The notes: generated by a model from the sequence alone, not told the origin. A stretch of 64,000 bases of DNA from Piscinibacter sp. (GCA_019635485.1 JAHBZL010000004.1:62001-126000), one strand, 5' to 3'. Numbered from the stretch's first letter, positions 44,375-54,325 are shown. Program-made: numbers and translations.

Positions 44375-47300
44375 TCACTGCACCGGGCGCGGCGCCGACG
44401 CGGCCGCGTCGATGTCCGGCACCGCGTCGCCGAACTTGCGCTCCACCTTCTCGACCTTCGGGTCGGCCCACGGGCCGCTGACGTGGAACTCGCGCGTGCC
44501 GGCCTGGATCAGCGGCCGGCGCAGGAACACCTGTGCGAGAAAGGTGCCCAGCCCGAGGGCCGGGTTGATGGCGGCATAGGCGAGCGACGCGGTGCCGGCG
44601 TTGATCTCCGGCACGACGATCACGCGCAGGTCCTGCGTCTCGCGCCCGATGTCGGCCTGGCCTTCCATCAGCACCACGGCCTGCACGCCACGCATGCGCA
44701 GGTTGTTGGTCTGCGCGACACCCTGGTCGATCACGAGGTCGCCGGTCACGTTGTCGAACGCGAAGCCTTCCTGGAACACGTCGCGGAAGTCCAGCGCGAG
44801 CCGGCGCGGCAGCGATTGCAGGCTCAGCACGGACAGCAGCCGGGCCGCCCCCGGGTCGGCCTTCAGGAACTGGCCCGCGTCGATCGCCACGTTGACCTTG
44901 CCCTTCATGCTGCCGTAGTCCAGCGCCAGCGGCGAGCCGAGCCACGAGAGCTGCCCGCTCAGTGCGCCCTTGCCGCCGCGCAGCACCTTGCCCATGCCCA
45001 GCCGTTCGAGCAGGGCGCCGCTGTTGCCGACCTCGAGCCGGAAGTCCATCACCGCCCGTCGCTTCGCCGTGGCCGCCGCGCCAGGCACGGTCATGAAGCT
45101 GCCGCCGACCTCGGACCAGCGGCCCTGCCCGCTCAGCAGCGCCTCCGGCGTCGCGAGCGAGAACTTGTTCAGGCGCCACTCGCGCACCGCGTCGCGCCCT
45201 TCGCCGAGCTGGCCGTTGACGGCCTCGATCTCGAGCCGGCCGAGCCGCTTGCCGCACAGTTCGAAGTCCTCCACCTGCACGTCCAGCGCGGGCACGGTGG
45301 TCGGCTCCTGCTGGTCCAGCAGCGTCTCGACCTGATCGACATCGCCCTTGGGCAGGGACAGGCGCGCCAGACGTGCGTACACGCGGCCGGCGTTCTGCGC
45401 ATTGCCGGCCCGGGCGGGACGGTATTCGACATAGCCGTTCAGCTGTTCGGCCTCGACGTTGCCGCGCCAGGTGCCCTCCTCCTGCGACAGGCCGGCGACC
45501 ACGCGGTTGAAGCGGCGCGCCCCGCTGTGCAGTTCCTGGGCCCGCAGTGCAATGGTGGTCGGCGCATACCCCCCCGCCGCGGAGGCGCCGCTGCCGGCGG
45601 TGGACGACGACCCGCCGGGCGCCCCGAACAGCCGCTCTGCCACCGGCTCCCACGGATCCAGGCGCAGGACGCCCAGGTTCAGGTTGGCCTGCACGCCGGC
45701 CACCGGTGCCGGCGCCGCCTCGTTGACCCCGATGCCGCCGCTCAGCACCTTCGGCACGTCCCCCGCCAGGTCCCGCAGGTACTGGGCCTGAACGATGCTG
45801 CCGAGTTCGACGCGCAGCGTGTCACGCGCCTCGGCCGCGGCCAGCGTCGTCTGCACGCGCAGCGGCAGGCTCGCCTCGGGCGCCTTGCGCAGCGGTGCCG
45901 GCAGGTCGATCGCCAGCCCGACCAGGTTGCTCGTCACGCTGAACTCGGGCAGGCCACGGACGAAGCCGAGGTTCGCCTTGTACGCGGCCTGGCCGCTCAG
46001 CGAGCCGCCCAGCCGCGCCAGCACGCCGAGTTCGGCGGCGCGGCGCAGGCCCTCGGCGCTCAGCGTGCCCTGCCCGTTGAAGCGCAGGCTGCCATCCGGC
46101 TGCCGCCCCCCGTCGAAGGCCAGCTCACCGCCGAGCAGCCGCGCACTGCCACCCACCACCGCGAAGCCCTTCTGGCTGAAGTCGACGCGCCCACGCGTGC
46201 GCTCGAACAGCGGCGTCTCTGGCGTCAGGCGCAACTCGTTGCCGGCCAGCGTGATGCTGCCCTTGACGGTGGAGGCCTTCAGGTCGTGCAGCGGCAACGC
46301 GAGGCCCAGCTTCAGCTCGGCGCTGCCGGTCGCGCTGGCGCGGGCCAGCGTGCCGCCCGTCCACTCCCCGACGGGTGTCACGTTGACGAAGCGCAGCATG
46401 TCGGCCAGCGGGCCGCGTGCATTGCCGTCGATCGTGAACACCGGGTTGTCGGTCAGGTTGCGGATGCCGCCCTGCACCTGGCCGAGCGCGACGCCGCCGA
46501 GCTGGGCCTGGGCGGCCCGGATCTCCAGCGTCGCCCGGTCGATGACCAGTTCGCCGGTGAGCTTGGTGAACGGCGGCCAGGGCGAGGCCCAGCCCGGATC
46601 GACGCCCTGTGCCGGTTCGCTCGGGACATAGGCGAAGGTCGCATCCTCGACCTTGCCGGCGATGCGGAACTCGCCGTCCTTGGCCGACTTCGCGGCATAG
46701 AACGGGAAGTCCCACAGGTCACCCTTGATGCGGAAGGTCGCATCGCGCACGGTGCCGGATTGCACCGCCCGCTCGACATAGCGGCGCGGCGCCTCCGGAA
46801 TGCCCAGCGGCAGATAGCGCGCGACCTTGGTCGCATCGCCGCGCAGGATGCGGCCGTCGAGTTCGAACTGCCCGGGGTAGCGCCCGGCACGCGCCAGGCC
46901 CTCGCCCGGCCCGGTGCTCCAGTTCGCGCTCAGGTCGCCCTGTGCGTCGGCGTTCGCGAAGCGCGCCTCGCGGACCTGCACGCTGACCTTCGGCGCCGCG
47001 TTGCCGCGTGCCGCTTCGATCTTCCATTGCAGCTGCGCCGTCAGCGTGTCCAGGGCCAGCTCCGGCGTGTCGAAGACCCCCGGGAATTCGAGCACCCCGC
47101 CGTTCAGGCCGAGGGTGGCCTTGCCGCCGGCCTCGCTGGCTTCGATGCGCAGGCTCGCGTTGCGCAACCCCGGCCGGCCCACCGTGTGCGGCTCCGGCGC
47201 GGGTCGCGCCGCGAGCGTCAGGCCGTCGAAGGCGGCCTTCGCCTGGTAGTGCGTCGGCGCGTCCAGCGGCCCCTGCCAGCTCGCCGCGAGCCCGGTCACG

Positions 47301-48526
47301 ATGCCCTGTGGCTTCAGCTCGGCGAGCATGCGCCCGACCGCCTCGCCGAGCGGCACGCGGCCGGCGATCTGCGCCATCAGCGCGAGGTCCAGCCGGTCGG
47401 CCTTGAATTCGCCACCGCTGGCGGGCTGACCGTCGTGCTGGCGCCAGGCCAGCGCCATCTCGCTGGCCGGCCAGCGCAGGCCGTCGCCGGTCAGGAAGCC
47501 GAAGTGCTGCAGCGCCACGGCGATCCCCGAGGCGTCGCGCGTCGCGACCACACGCCCCTGCACCTGCTCGAAGACCAGCGGCTCGACCTGCTGGTCCAGG
47601 CGCAGCACCACCGAGCGCAGCGCGACATCGGCCGTGCTGCTGCGCGGCCGGCCGTCGGCCACGTCGACCCAGGCGCGCAGCGCGCCTTCGCCTTCGCTCA
47701 GTTCGAACGGCAGCGTCAGGTGACGGCGCAGCTGGCTCAGGTCGACGTGCGGAAGCTCGGCGAAGGCGTTGCCGCTCCAGCGCCGCCAGTCGCCGGGCCG
47801 CGCCAGCAGCGGCTGGGAGAAGCGGCCGCGCAGGCTGAAGCGCTGGCCCCAGGCCACGTCCGGCGTCGCGTCCAGCCGCAGCTCGTGATGCAGCAGGCCG
47901 TTGCGCAGCGCGAACTGCACGTCGGCCAGCACCAGCGGCGGCGCATCGCGCTGCTCGTCGATCCAGCGCACGCTGCCGCCCCGGATCACGAGCTCGTGCT
48001 GCTGGAACACCCAGTCGCGCAGCGCGCCGTCGTCGGCGCCGCTGCCGGCGGCGCTCAGGTCCAGCCCGGCGACGAACAGCCGCCCGGCCGCGTCGCGCCG
48101 GATGTCCAGCTGCGCCCCTTCGATCAGCAGCTGCGCGAAGCGCAGCTCGAAGGACAGCAGCGAGCGCGGCGACAGCGCCGCCGCCACGCGCGGCAGCTGC
48201 AGCGCCGGGCGCTGCTGGGCGTCGAGCAGCCGAACGTCGCGCAGCTCGACGGCCGGCACCCAGCTGCCGGAACGCACCTCGATCGCGCCGATGCGCACCG
48301 GAATGCCCAGCGCTTCACTCGCCCGCGCCTCGAGCTGCGGGCGCCACTGCTCGATTCGCGGCAGAATGCCCCATTGCAGGATCAACCAGGCGACGAGCAG
48401 CAGGCTCGCCGCCGCCAACAAGAGGCCGGAGACGATGCGCAGCGTCGAACGCAGCGGGCGCCACCACCACGGGCCCGTCGTGCGGGGCAGAACGGCATCG
48501 GCGACGGCGGATGGGGTGGGGGGCAT
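44375..48526 (-). CDS. yhdP: YhdP-family (TIGR02099, AsmA-like) envelope protein
   Basis: A 1383-residue protein: a cytoplasmic start, one membrane helix (about 30-55, LRIVSGLLLAAASLLLVAWLI) and a very long beta-rich periplasmic region with AsmA-like repeats and a conserved C-terminal part (KGKVNVAIDAGQFLKADPGAARLLSVLSL). YhdP, TamB and YdbH are thought to form bridges that carry phospholipids to the outer membrane. Length matches the family. It is divergent from glnE across 126 bases and followed by the nitrilase gene, an arrangement conserved in betaproteobacteria. Confidence 0.92.
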   Translation of the reverse strand: MPPTPSAVADAVLPRTTGPWWWRPLRSTLRIVSGLLLAAASLLLVAWLILQWGILPRIEQWRPQLEARASEALGIPVRIGAIEVRSGSWVPAVELRDVRLLDAQQRPALQLPRVAAALSPRSLLSFELRFAQLLIEGAQLDIRRDAAGRLFVAGLDLSAAGSGADDGALRDWVFQQHELVIRGGSVRWIDEQRDAPPLVLADVQFALRNGLLHHELRLDATPDVAWGQRFSLRGRFSQPLLARPGDWRRWSGNAFAELPHVDLSQLRRHLTLPFELSEGEGALRAWVDVADGRPRSSTADVALRSVVLRLDQQVEPLVFEQVQGRVVATRDASGIAVALQHFGFLTGDGLRWPASEMALAWRQHDGQPASGGEFKADRLDLALMAQIAGRVPLGEAVGRMLAELKPQGIVTGLAASWQGPLDAPTHYQAKAAFDGLTLAARPAPEPHTVGRPGLRNASLRIEASEAGGKATLGLNGGVLEFPGVFDTPELALDTLTAQLQWKIEAARGNAAPKVSVQVREARFANADAQGDLSANWSTGPGEGLARAGRYPGQFELDGRILRGDATKVARYLPLGIPEAPRRYVERAVQSGTVRDATFRIKGDLWDFPFYAAKSAKDGEFRIAGKVEDATFAYVPSEPAQGVDPGWASPWPPFTKLTGELVIDRATLEIRAAQAQLGGVALGQVQGGIRNLTDNPVFTIDGNARGPLADMLRFVNVTPVGEWTGGTLARASATGSAELKLGLALPLHDLKASTVKGSITLAGNELRLTPETPLFERTRGRVDFSQKGFAVVGGSARLLGGELAFDGGRQPDGSLRFNGQGTLSAEGLRRAAELGVLARLGGSLSGQAAYKANLGFVRGLPEFSVTSNLVGLAIDLPAPLRKAPEASLPLRVQTTLAAAEARDTLRVELGSIVQAQYLRDLAGDVPKVLSGGIGVNEAAPAPVAGVQANLNLGVLRLDPWEPVAERLFGAPGGSSSTAGSGASAAGGYAPTTIALRAQELHSGARRFNRVVAGLSQEEGTWRGNVEAEQLNGYVEYRPARAGNAQNAGRVYARLARLSLPKGDVDQVETLLDQQEPTTVPALDVQVEDFELCGKRLGRLEIEAVNGQLGEGRDAVREWRLNKFSLATPEALLSGQGRWSEVGGSFMTVPGAAATAKRRAVMDFRLEVGNSGALLERLGMGKVLRGGKGALSGQLSWLGSPLALDYGSMKGKVNVAIDAGQFLKADPGAARLLSVLSLQSLPRRLALDFRDVFQEGFAFDNVTGDLVIDQGVAQTNNLRMRGVQAVVLMEGQADIGRETQDLRVIVVPEINAGTASLAYAAINPALGLGTFLAQVFLRRPLIQAGTREFHVSGPWADPKVEKVERKFGDAVPDIDAAASAPRPVQ

Positions 48527-48652
48527 GGAGGTGACGGTGCACGGGCGGGGACACGACCGGTGCGTGGCGCCGCGCGCTGCGACCGGATTGTCGCCGCAGC
48601 CCGAGGCCTTCCGTCTGCGGATTTCAATGTAGAGCAGACCGCCGGTCGCACG

Positions 48653-51400
48653 ATGGGTTCCGCGCCGTCTCCGTCCACCGAATCGCAAGCAATCGTCACG
48701 GCACATTGCAGTGCGGCGCACAGCCGCTTCGTGCAGCGCATCCGGCGCCGCTACGGCGCCGAGCTGGCGCTGCTGCCGGCCGGGCTGCCGCGGCGCGATG
48801 CCATCACGGCGCTGATCGAGCGCCTGCTGGCCGACGGCCGCCCCTTGCCGGCCGCGCTGCGCGTGGCGCGCCAGCTGGTGCTCGAACGTCTGGCGGTGCT
48901 GGACGTCGAGCAGGGCGCGCCGATGACCGACATCACGCTGGCCATGACGGAGCTGGCGGAGACCACGCTGGACGTGGCCCTGGCCCAGGTGCTGGCCGAC
49001 CTGCACGAGCGCCACGGCACGCCACGCACCGAGGCCGGCGCCGAGATCGATTTCTGGGTCGTCGGCATGGGCAAGCTCGGCGCGCGCGAGCTGAACGTCT
49101 CGTCCGACATCGACCTCGTCTACGTCTACGAGGAGGACGGCCAGACCGACGGGCCGGCGCCGCTCTCGGCGCACGAGTTCTTCGCCCAGACGGCGCGCGG
49201 CCTGTACACGCTGATCGGCGACACCACCGAGGACGGCTGGGTGTTCCGGGTCGATCTCGCGCTGCGCCCGAACGGCAACTCCGGGCCGCCGGTCGTCAGC
49301 CTGGCGATGCTCGAGGAATACCTGCAGGTGCAGGGCCGCGAGTGGGAGCGCTTCGCCTGGCTGAAGAGCCGCGTCGTCGCCCCGCGCGCGAGCGTGGCGA
49401 GCGGGCGGCCGCTGGCGCTGCGCTCGATCATCACGGCCTTCGTCTACCGCAAGTACCTCGACTACGGCGTGTTCGAGGGGCTGCGCCAGCTGCACCGCAA
49501 GGTGCGCGACGAGGCCCAGCGCCGCGCCGCCGGCCGCCCCGAACGCGCCAACGACGTGAAGCTCTCGCGCGGCGGCATCCGCGAGATCGAGTTCATCGTC
49601 CAGCTGCTGCTGGTGGTGCGCGGCGGGCACTTCCCGGAGATCCGCACCCGCTCGACGCTGAAGGCGCTGGACCGGCTCGCCGCTGGCGGGCTGATGAAGC
49701 CCGACAGCGCGCGGCGCCTGGCCGAGGCCTACACCTTCCTGCGCCGCGTCGAACACCGCATCCAGTACCTGGACGACCAGCAGACGCACCTGCTGCCGAC
49801 CGGCGACGGCGACCTGAACTGGATCGCCCGCAGCCTGGGCCTCGCCTGCCAGACCGACGCCTGCGAGCTGCTGGACCGGCTGGGCGAGATCCGCGAATTC
49901 GTCGCGCTCGAGTTCGACGCGCTGCTGCACGACGGGCGCACGCCCGGCGGCTGCGGCAGCAGCGGCTGCAAGCCCTGCGGCGCGCCGCCGCCGCCGGTGG
50001 ACAGCGAGGCCTTCCTCGAGCAGCTGCCGCCGGAACTCGCCGAGCGGGTGCGGCCGCTGGCCGCGCTGCCGAAGATCGGCTCGCTGCGCGACGAGAGCAA
50101 GGCCCGCCTGGGCCGCCTGATCGGGCGCGCCGCGCTGGCCGCGCGCAAGGACCAGTGCAAGATGGTCGCGGCGACGCGCTTCGTCGACTGGCTCGAACCA
50201 CTGCTGCGGCGCGAGAGCTATCTGGCGCTGCTGGTCGAGCGTCCGGAGGTGCAGCAGCGGCTGCTGCGCCTGCTCGGGCTGGCGCGCTGGCCGATGCGCT
50301 ACCTGATGCGGCACCCCGGGGTGATCGACGAGCTGGCCGACGAACGCCTGCTGCACAGCGCCTTCGACGCGGCAGATTTCGAGGCCCAGCTCGAGGCGCG
50401 GCACGAGGCCTGGGAGCGCTCCGGCGAGGCCGACCCGGAGTCGCTGCTGGACACGCTGCGCCGCGCCCACCACGCGGAGGTGTTCCGCACGCTGGTGCGC
50501 GACGTCGAGGGGCACATCAGCGTCGAGCAGGTGGCCGACGAGCTGTCCGCGCTGGCCGACGCGACGCTGCATCGCACGATCCTGTGGACCTGGAAACACC
50601 TGAAGCAGGCGCACCGGCCGGACCCGCGCTTCGCGGTGATTGCCTACGGCAAGCTGGGCGGCAAGGAGCTCGGCTACGGCAGCGACCTCGACCTCGTGTT
50701 CCTGTTCGACGACGACGACGAACGCGCGCCCGAGGTCTACAGCGCCTTCGTGCGCAAGCTGATCGGCTGGCTCACGCTGCGCACGGCGGCGGGCGAGCTG
50801 TTCGACATCGACACCGCGCTGCGGCCGAACGGCAACTCCGGCATGCTGGTCACGTCGATGGCCTCGTTCGAGAAGTACCAGACCGGCCGCGGCAGCAACA
50901 CCGCGTGGACCTGGGAACACCAGGCCCTGTCGCGGGCGCGCTGGTGTGCCGGGCTGCAGGAGCTCGAGCCGCGCTTCGAGGCCGTGCGGCGCGGCGTGCT
51001 GGCCGCACCGCGCGATGCCGCGGCGCTGCGCCAGGAGGTGCGCGCGATGCGCGACAAGCTGCGCGCGGCGCGCCCGGTGAAGGAGGGGCAGTTCGACGTC
51101 AAGCACAGCCCCGGCGGCATGGTCGACGTCGAGTTCGCGGTGCAGTACCTGGTGCTGGCGCACAGCGCGGCACACCCGGAGCTGCTGGACAACAAGGGCA
51201 ACATCGCGCTGCTGCAGCGCGCGCAGGATGCGGGCCTGCTGCCCGGCGGCCTCGGCACACGCGCCGCCGACGCCTACCGGGAATTGCGGCGCGCCCAGCA
51301 CCGCGCGCGCCTGGACGAGCAGCCGACGCAGGTGGACCCGGAGTCGATGGCGCCGCACCGCGACGCCGTGCTGGCGCTCTGGCGCGCGGTGTTCGATTGA
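48653..51400 (+). CDS. glnE: Bifunctional glutamine-synthetase adenylyltransferase/deadenylase
   Basis: A 915-residue enzyme that adds or removes AMP on glutamine synthetase under control of PII proteins. Two nucleotidyltransferase domains are visible: the N-terminal deadenylase with GMGKLGARELNVSSDIDLVY (about 139-158) and the C-terminal adenylylase with YGKLGGKELGYGSDLDLVFL (about 664-683), each followed by a LRPNGNSG-type motif. Length is normal (E. coli has about 946). The last codons overlap the TTG start of the rhombosortase gene. Confidence 0.97.
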   Translation: MGSAPSPSTESQAIVTAHCSAAHSRFVQRIRRRYGAELALLPAGLPRRDAITALIERLLADGRPLPAALRVARQLVLERLAVLDVEQGAPMTDITLAMTELAETTLDVALAQVLADLHERHGTPRTEAGAEIDFWVVGMGKLGARELNVSSDIDLVYVYEEDGQTDGPAPLSAHEFFAQTARGLYTLIGDTTEDGWVFRVDLALRPNGNSGPPVVSLAMLEEYLQVQGREWERFAWLKSRVVAPRASVASGRPLALRSIITAFVYRKYLDYGVFEGLRQLHRKVRDEAQRRAAGRPERANDVKLSRGGIREIEFIVQLLLVVRGGHFPEIRTRSTLKALDRLAAGGLMKPDSARRLAEAYTFLRRVEHRIQYLDDQQTHLLPTGDGDLNWIARSLGLACQTDACELLDRLGEIREFVALEFDALLHDGRTPGGCGSSGCKPCGAPPPPVDSEAFLEQLPPELAERVRPLAALPKIGSLRDESKARLGRLIGRAALAARKDQCKMVAATRFVDWLEPLLRRESYLALLVERPEVQQRLLRLLGLARWPMRYLMRHPGVIDELADERLLHSAFDAADFEAQLEARHEAWERSGEADPESLLDTLRRAHHAEVFRTLVRDVEGHISVEQVADELSALADATLHRTILWTWKHLKQAHRPDPRFAVIAYGKLGGKELGYGSDLDLVFLFDDDDERAPEVYSAFVRKLIGWLTLRTAAGELFDIDTALRPNGNSGMLVTSMASFEKYQTGRGSNTAWTWEHQALSRARWCAGLQELEPRFEAVRRGVLAAPRDAAALRQEVRAMRDKLRAARPVKEGQFDVKHSPGGMVDVEFAVQYLVLAHSAAHPELLDNKGNIALLQRAQDAGLLPGGLGTRAADAYRELRRAQHRARLDEQPTQVDPESMAPHRDAVLALWRAVFD

Positions 51401-51984
51401 GCGCCGCCGGTCCCGGCGCGCGCGCCTGGCTGGCGCTGGCCGCGTTGTTCGCCGCGGCGGCGTTGCTGGCCTGGCCGGTGGCGCCGGAACGCCTCGACTG
51501 GCAGCCCGCGCTGGCGGCGCGCGAACCCTGGCGCGCCTTCAGCGCTGCGGCGGTGCACTACAGCGCGCTGCACCTGGCGGCCAACCTGGCCGGTGTCGCG
51601 CTGGTCGGCGCCCTGGGCCTGGTCGCCGAGGTGCCGTGGCGCAGCACCCTGGCCTGGCTGGCGGCCTGGCCGCTGACGCAGCTCGGCCTGCTGCTGCGGC
51701 CCGAACTGGCGCACTACGGCGGCCTGTCGGGGGTGCTGCACGCGGGCGTCGCGGTCGCCGCACTGCACCTGGTCGTCGCCGGCCCGGGGCGCAGGCGCCT
51801 GGTCGGCGGCGCGATCCTGCTCGGGCTGCTGCTCAAGGTTCTGAGCGAGACGCCCTGGGGTCCGGTGCTGCAGCACCGCCCGGGCTGGGACATCGCGATC
51901 GCCCCGTTTTCGCATGCCAGCGGCGCGCTCGCCGGCCTGCTGTGCGCGCTCGTCGCGCTGACCTTGCGTCCCCGTTCCCGATGA
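51397..51984 (+). CDS. rrtA: Rhombosortase (GlyGly-CTERM-processing rhomboid protease)
   Basis: A 195-residue rhomboid-family intramembrane serine protease with about six hydrophobic helices. The catalytic pair is Ser111 in GGLSGVLHAG and His173 in FSHASGALAG; HYSALHLAANLAG (about 54-66) supplies the conserved His/Asn. The short length and the HYGGLSGVLHA block are typical of rhombosortase, which cleaves GlyGly-CTERM proteins. Two such substrates, the S8 proteases, are encoded at 1.6-5.3 kb. The start is taken as the TTG at 51397 overlapping the glnE stop; no better start is seen. The stop overlaps the next ATG (ATGA). Confidence 0.87.
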   Translation: MSAAGPGARAWLALAALFAAAALLAWPVAPERLDWQPALAAREPWRAFSAAAVHYSALHLAANLAGVALVGALGLVAEVPWRSTLAWLAAWPLTQLGLLLRPELAHYGGLSGVLHAGVAVAALHLVVAGPGRRRLVGGAILLGLLLKVLSETPWGPVLQHRPGWDIAIAPFSHASGALAGLLCALVALTLRPRSR

Positions 51985-52874
51985 CCGATCGCCACACCCA
52001 TCTCGACGCCCGTGCGGCGGGGCTGCTCGTGCTGTGCTGCTTCCTGTGGGGGCTGAACCAGGTCGCGGCCAAGGTGGCCATCGCGCAGGTGCCGCCGCTC
52101 TGGCAGGCCGCGCTGCGCTCGCTCGGCGGCGCGCTGCTCGTATTTGCCTGGTCGCGCGGGCGCGGCATCACGCTGTTCGAACGCGACGGCTCGCTGCGCG
52201 GCGGCCTGCTCGCCGGGCTGTTGTTCGCCGCCGAATTCGGCTGCATCTTCCTCGGGCTGCAGTTCACCACCGCCTCGCGCATGGCGGTGTTCATCTACAT
52301 CTCGCCGTTCGTCGTCGCCCTCGGCATGCCGTTCATCGCGCGCGCCGAGCGGCTCGGCGCGCTGCAGATGGCCGGGCTGGCGACGGCCTTCGCCGGCGTC
52401 GCCTGGGCGCTGGCGGAAGGCTTCACGCAGCCCGCGGCCGGCCCGCTGCAGTGGCTGGGGGACGCGCTGGGCATCGCGGCCGGCGTGCTGTGGGGCGCGA
52501 CCACGCTGGCGATCCGCGGCAGCCGCCTGGCCACGGCATCGGCCGAGAAGACGCTGCTGTACCAGCTGGCGATCTCCGGCGTCGCGCTGGCCGTCGCGGC
52601 CATGGTGGTCGGCCAGCCCTGGGCACCGGTGCTGGCGCCGCTGACCTGGGCCTCGCTGTTCTTCCAGATCGTGATCGTGACCTTCGCCAGCTACCTGCTG
52701 TGGTTCTGGCTGGTGCGTCACTACCCGGCGACGCGGCTGGCCTCGTTCACGTTGCTGACGCCGGTGTTCGGCCTGCTGCTCGGCGCGCTGCTGCTGGGCG
52801 AGCCGGTGACGGCGCGGCTGGTGGTCGGGCTGGTCGCGGTGGCCGCCGGCATCGTGGTCGTGAACCGGCGCTGA
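51981..52874 (+). CDS. EamA/DMT-family transporter
   Basis: A 297-residue inner-membrane protein with about ten hydrophobic helices in two EamA repeats (CCFLWGLNQVAAKVAI near the start; LLTPVFGLLLGALLLGE near the end). The family exports amino acids and other small metabolites; substrate unknown. Its ATG overlaps the rhombosortase stop by 4 bases, suggesting cotranslation. Confidence 0.9.
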   Translation: MTDRHTHLDARAAGLLVLCCFLWGLNQVAAKVAIAQVPPLWQAALRSLGGALLVFAWSRGRGITLFERDGSLRGGLLAGLLFAAEFGCIFLGLQFTTASRMAVFIYISPFVVALGMPFIARAERLGALQMAGLATAFAGVAWALAEGFTQPAAGPLQWLGDALGIAAGVLWGATTLAIRGSRLATASAEKTLLYQLAISGVALAVAAMVVGQPWAPVLAPLTWASLFFQIVIVTFASYLLWFWLVRHYPATRLASFTLLTPVFGLLLGALLLGEPVTARLVVGLVAVAAGIVVVNRR

Positions 52875-52896
52875 GGGCGCGCCGGCGAAGCAGGCG

Positions 52897-53379
52897 TCAG
52901 CCGCGGATGCGCCGCACCAGCGAGGTGGTCGAGTAGCCGCTGACGAACGGCAGCGCCACCGCGCGACCGCCCCAGCTGCGCACGCGTTTCGTCTCTTCGA
53001 GCGTCTCGATGTCGTAGTCGCCGCCCTTCACGTAGACCTGTGGGCGCACCAGCTCGAGCAGCGCCACCGGGGTCGGCTCGTCGAACAGCGTCACCAGGCT
53101 GACGCTCTCCAGCGCGGCCAGCACGCAGGCGCGGTCGGCCTCGGCGTTGAGCGGCCGGTCCGGGCCCTTGCCGAGACCGCGTGCCGAAGCGTCGCTGTTC
53201 AGCCCGATCACCAGGCTCGCGCCGAGCGCGCGCGCCTGCGCCAGGTAGCTGACATGGCCGCGGTGCAGGATGTCGAACACGCCGTTGGTGAAAACCACCG
53301 GCGTAGGCAGCGCGGCGACCCGCTCCGCCAGCTGTGCCCGCGGACACAGCTTGCCGAGGAAGGCCGGCTCGGCGCTCAA
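52897..53379 (-). CDS. rfaE2: D-glycero-beta-D-manno-heptose 1-phosphate adenylyltransferase
   Basis: A 160-residue nucleotidyltransferase equal to the C-terminal half of HldE: TNGVFDILHRGHVSYL (about 31-46) holds the HxGH-type motif, and VKGGDY plus VSGYSTTSLVRRI close the domain. It makes ADP-heptose for lipopolysaccharide core. The separate kinase half is not in the window. The start is TTG at 53379, 7 bases after the upstream gene ends. Confidence 0.93.
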   Translation of the reverse strand: MSAEPAFLGKLCPRAQLAERVAALPTPVVFTNGVFDILHRGHVSYLAQARALGASLVIGLNSDASARGLGKGPDRPLNAEADRACVLAALESVSLVTLFDEPTPVALLELVRPQVYVKGGDYDIETLEETKRVRSWGGRAVALPFVSGYSTTSLVRRIRG

Positions 53380-53386
53380 GTCCGGC

Positions 53387-54256
53387 CTAGGCCGGCTGCG
53401 CGCCGGGCGTGCCCTGCGCGGCGGCGGCCAGCGCCGCCGTCACCTCCTTGCGGAAGCGGTTCAGCTCCTGGACGCTCGCGAAGCTGCGCTCCATCAGCAG
53501 GCTCATGTTGTGCAGGATGCGCTCGACCACGCGCGTCTCCCACACCGCGTCGAACTGGATCTGCTTGTCCAGCCAGTGCTCCAGCCACTGCGGGTTCGGA
53601 AGGCGGCTCTGCACCGTGTCGCGCGGAAACAGCTTGACGTTCACGTGCAGGTTGGTCGGGTGCAGTGCCTGGGCCGTGCGGCGCGCGCTGGCCATCAGCA
53701 CGCCGACCTTCGCGAAGGCGGCGCGCGCCTCGTCGCCGAAGCGCTGCAGCGCGCGCTTCATGTAGCGCAGGTAGGCGCCGCCGTGGCGCGCCTCGTCGCG
53801 GGCCAGCGTCTCGTAGATGGCCTTGATGACCGGCTCGGTGTGCCACTCGGCGGCACGCCGGTACCAGTGGTTCAGGCGGATCTCGCCGCAGAAATGCAGC
53901 ATCAGCGTCTCGAGGGCCGGTGCCGGGTCGAACTCGAAACGCACCTCGTGGAGTTCGGCCTCCGAGGGCACCAGCTCGGGACGGAAGCGGCGCAGGTACT
54001 CCATCAGCACCAGCGAGTGCTTCTGCTCCTCGAAGAACCAGACGCTCATGAAGGCGGAGAAGTCGCTGTCGTCGCGGTTGTCGCGCAGGAACATCTCGGT
54101 GGCCGGCAGCGCCGCCCACTCGGTGATGGCGTTCATCTTGATGGTCTGCGCCTGCTCGTCGCTGAGCTTGCCGGCGTCGAACTGGTCCCAGGGGATGTCC
54201 TTGTCCATGCTCCAGCGCACCGCTTCGAGCTGCTTGAAGAGTTCGGGATAAATCAT
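53387..54256 (-). CDS. Ferritin-like diiron protein
   Basis: A 289-residue helical protein with carboxylate/histidine motifs of a diiron centre: TEWAALPATEMF (about 45), FFEEQKHSLV (about 74), HFCGEIRLNHWY (about 117) and LARDEARHGG (about 150). The spacing recalls acyl-ACP desaturases and related ferritin-like oxidases. The ATG at 54256 is preferred; an upstream in-frame start adds 13 residues without similarity. It lies 69 bases after the B12-type MerR gene on the same strand, so a role in the same light or oxidative response, perhaps acting on acyl chains, is possible but unproven. Confidence 0.75.
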   Translation of the reverse strand: MIYPELFKQLEAVRWSMDKDIPWDQFDAGKLSDEQAQTIKMNAITEWAALPATEMFLRDNRDDSDFSAFMSVWFFEEQKHSLVLMEYLRRFRPELVPSEAELHEVRFEFDPAPALETLMLHFCGEIRLNHWYRRAAEWHTEPVIKAIYETLARDEARHGGAYLRYMKRALQRFGDEARAAFAKVGVLMASARRTAQALHPTNLHVNVKLFPRDTVQSRLPNPQWLEHWLDKQIQFDAVWETRVVERILHNMSLLMERSFASVQELNRFRKEVTAALAAAAQGTPGAQPA

Positions 54257-54325
54257 GGCCCAGCCTCGTGGTGGGGCGATTCTAGGCGGGCCCATCGCCG
54301 CGTGGCCGCGGCGTCCCGTCGCCGT

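Noticed and set aside
44375-51358. A minus-strand frame of over 2300 codons
   Set aside because: The real YhdP-like protein begins at 48526; the upstream extension is the antisense of glnE and has no signal or domain.
43559-51400. An uninterrupted plus-strand reading frame of about 2600 codons
   Set aside because: Only the last part (from 48653) is glnE. The rest is the antisense of yhdP, rich in Arg, Gln, His and Ala, which is typical of stop-poor frames in GC-rich DNA.
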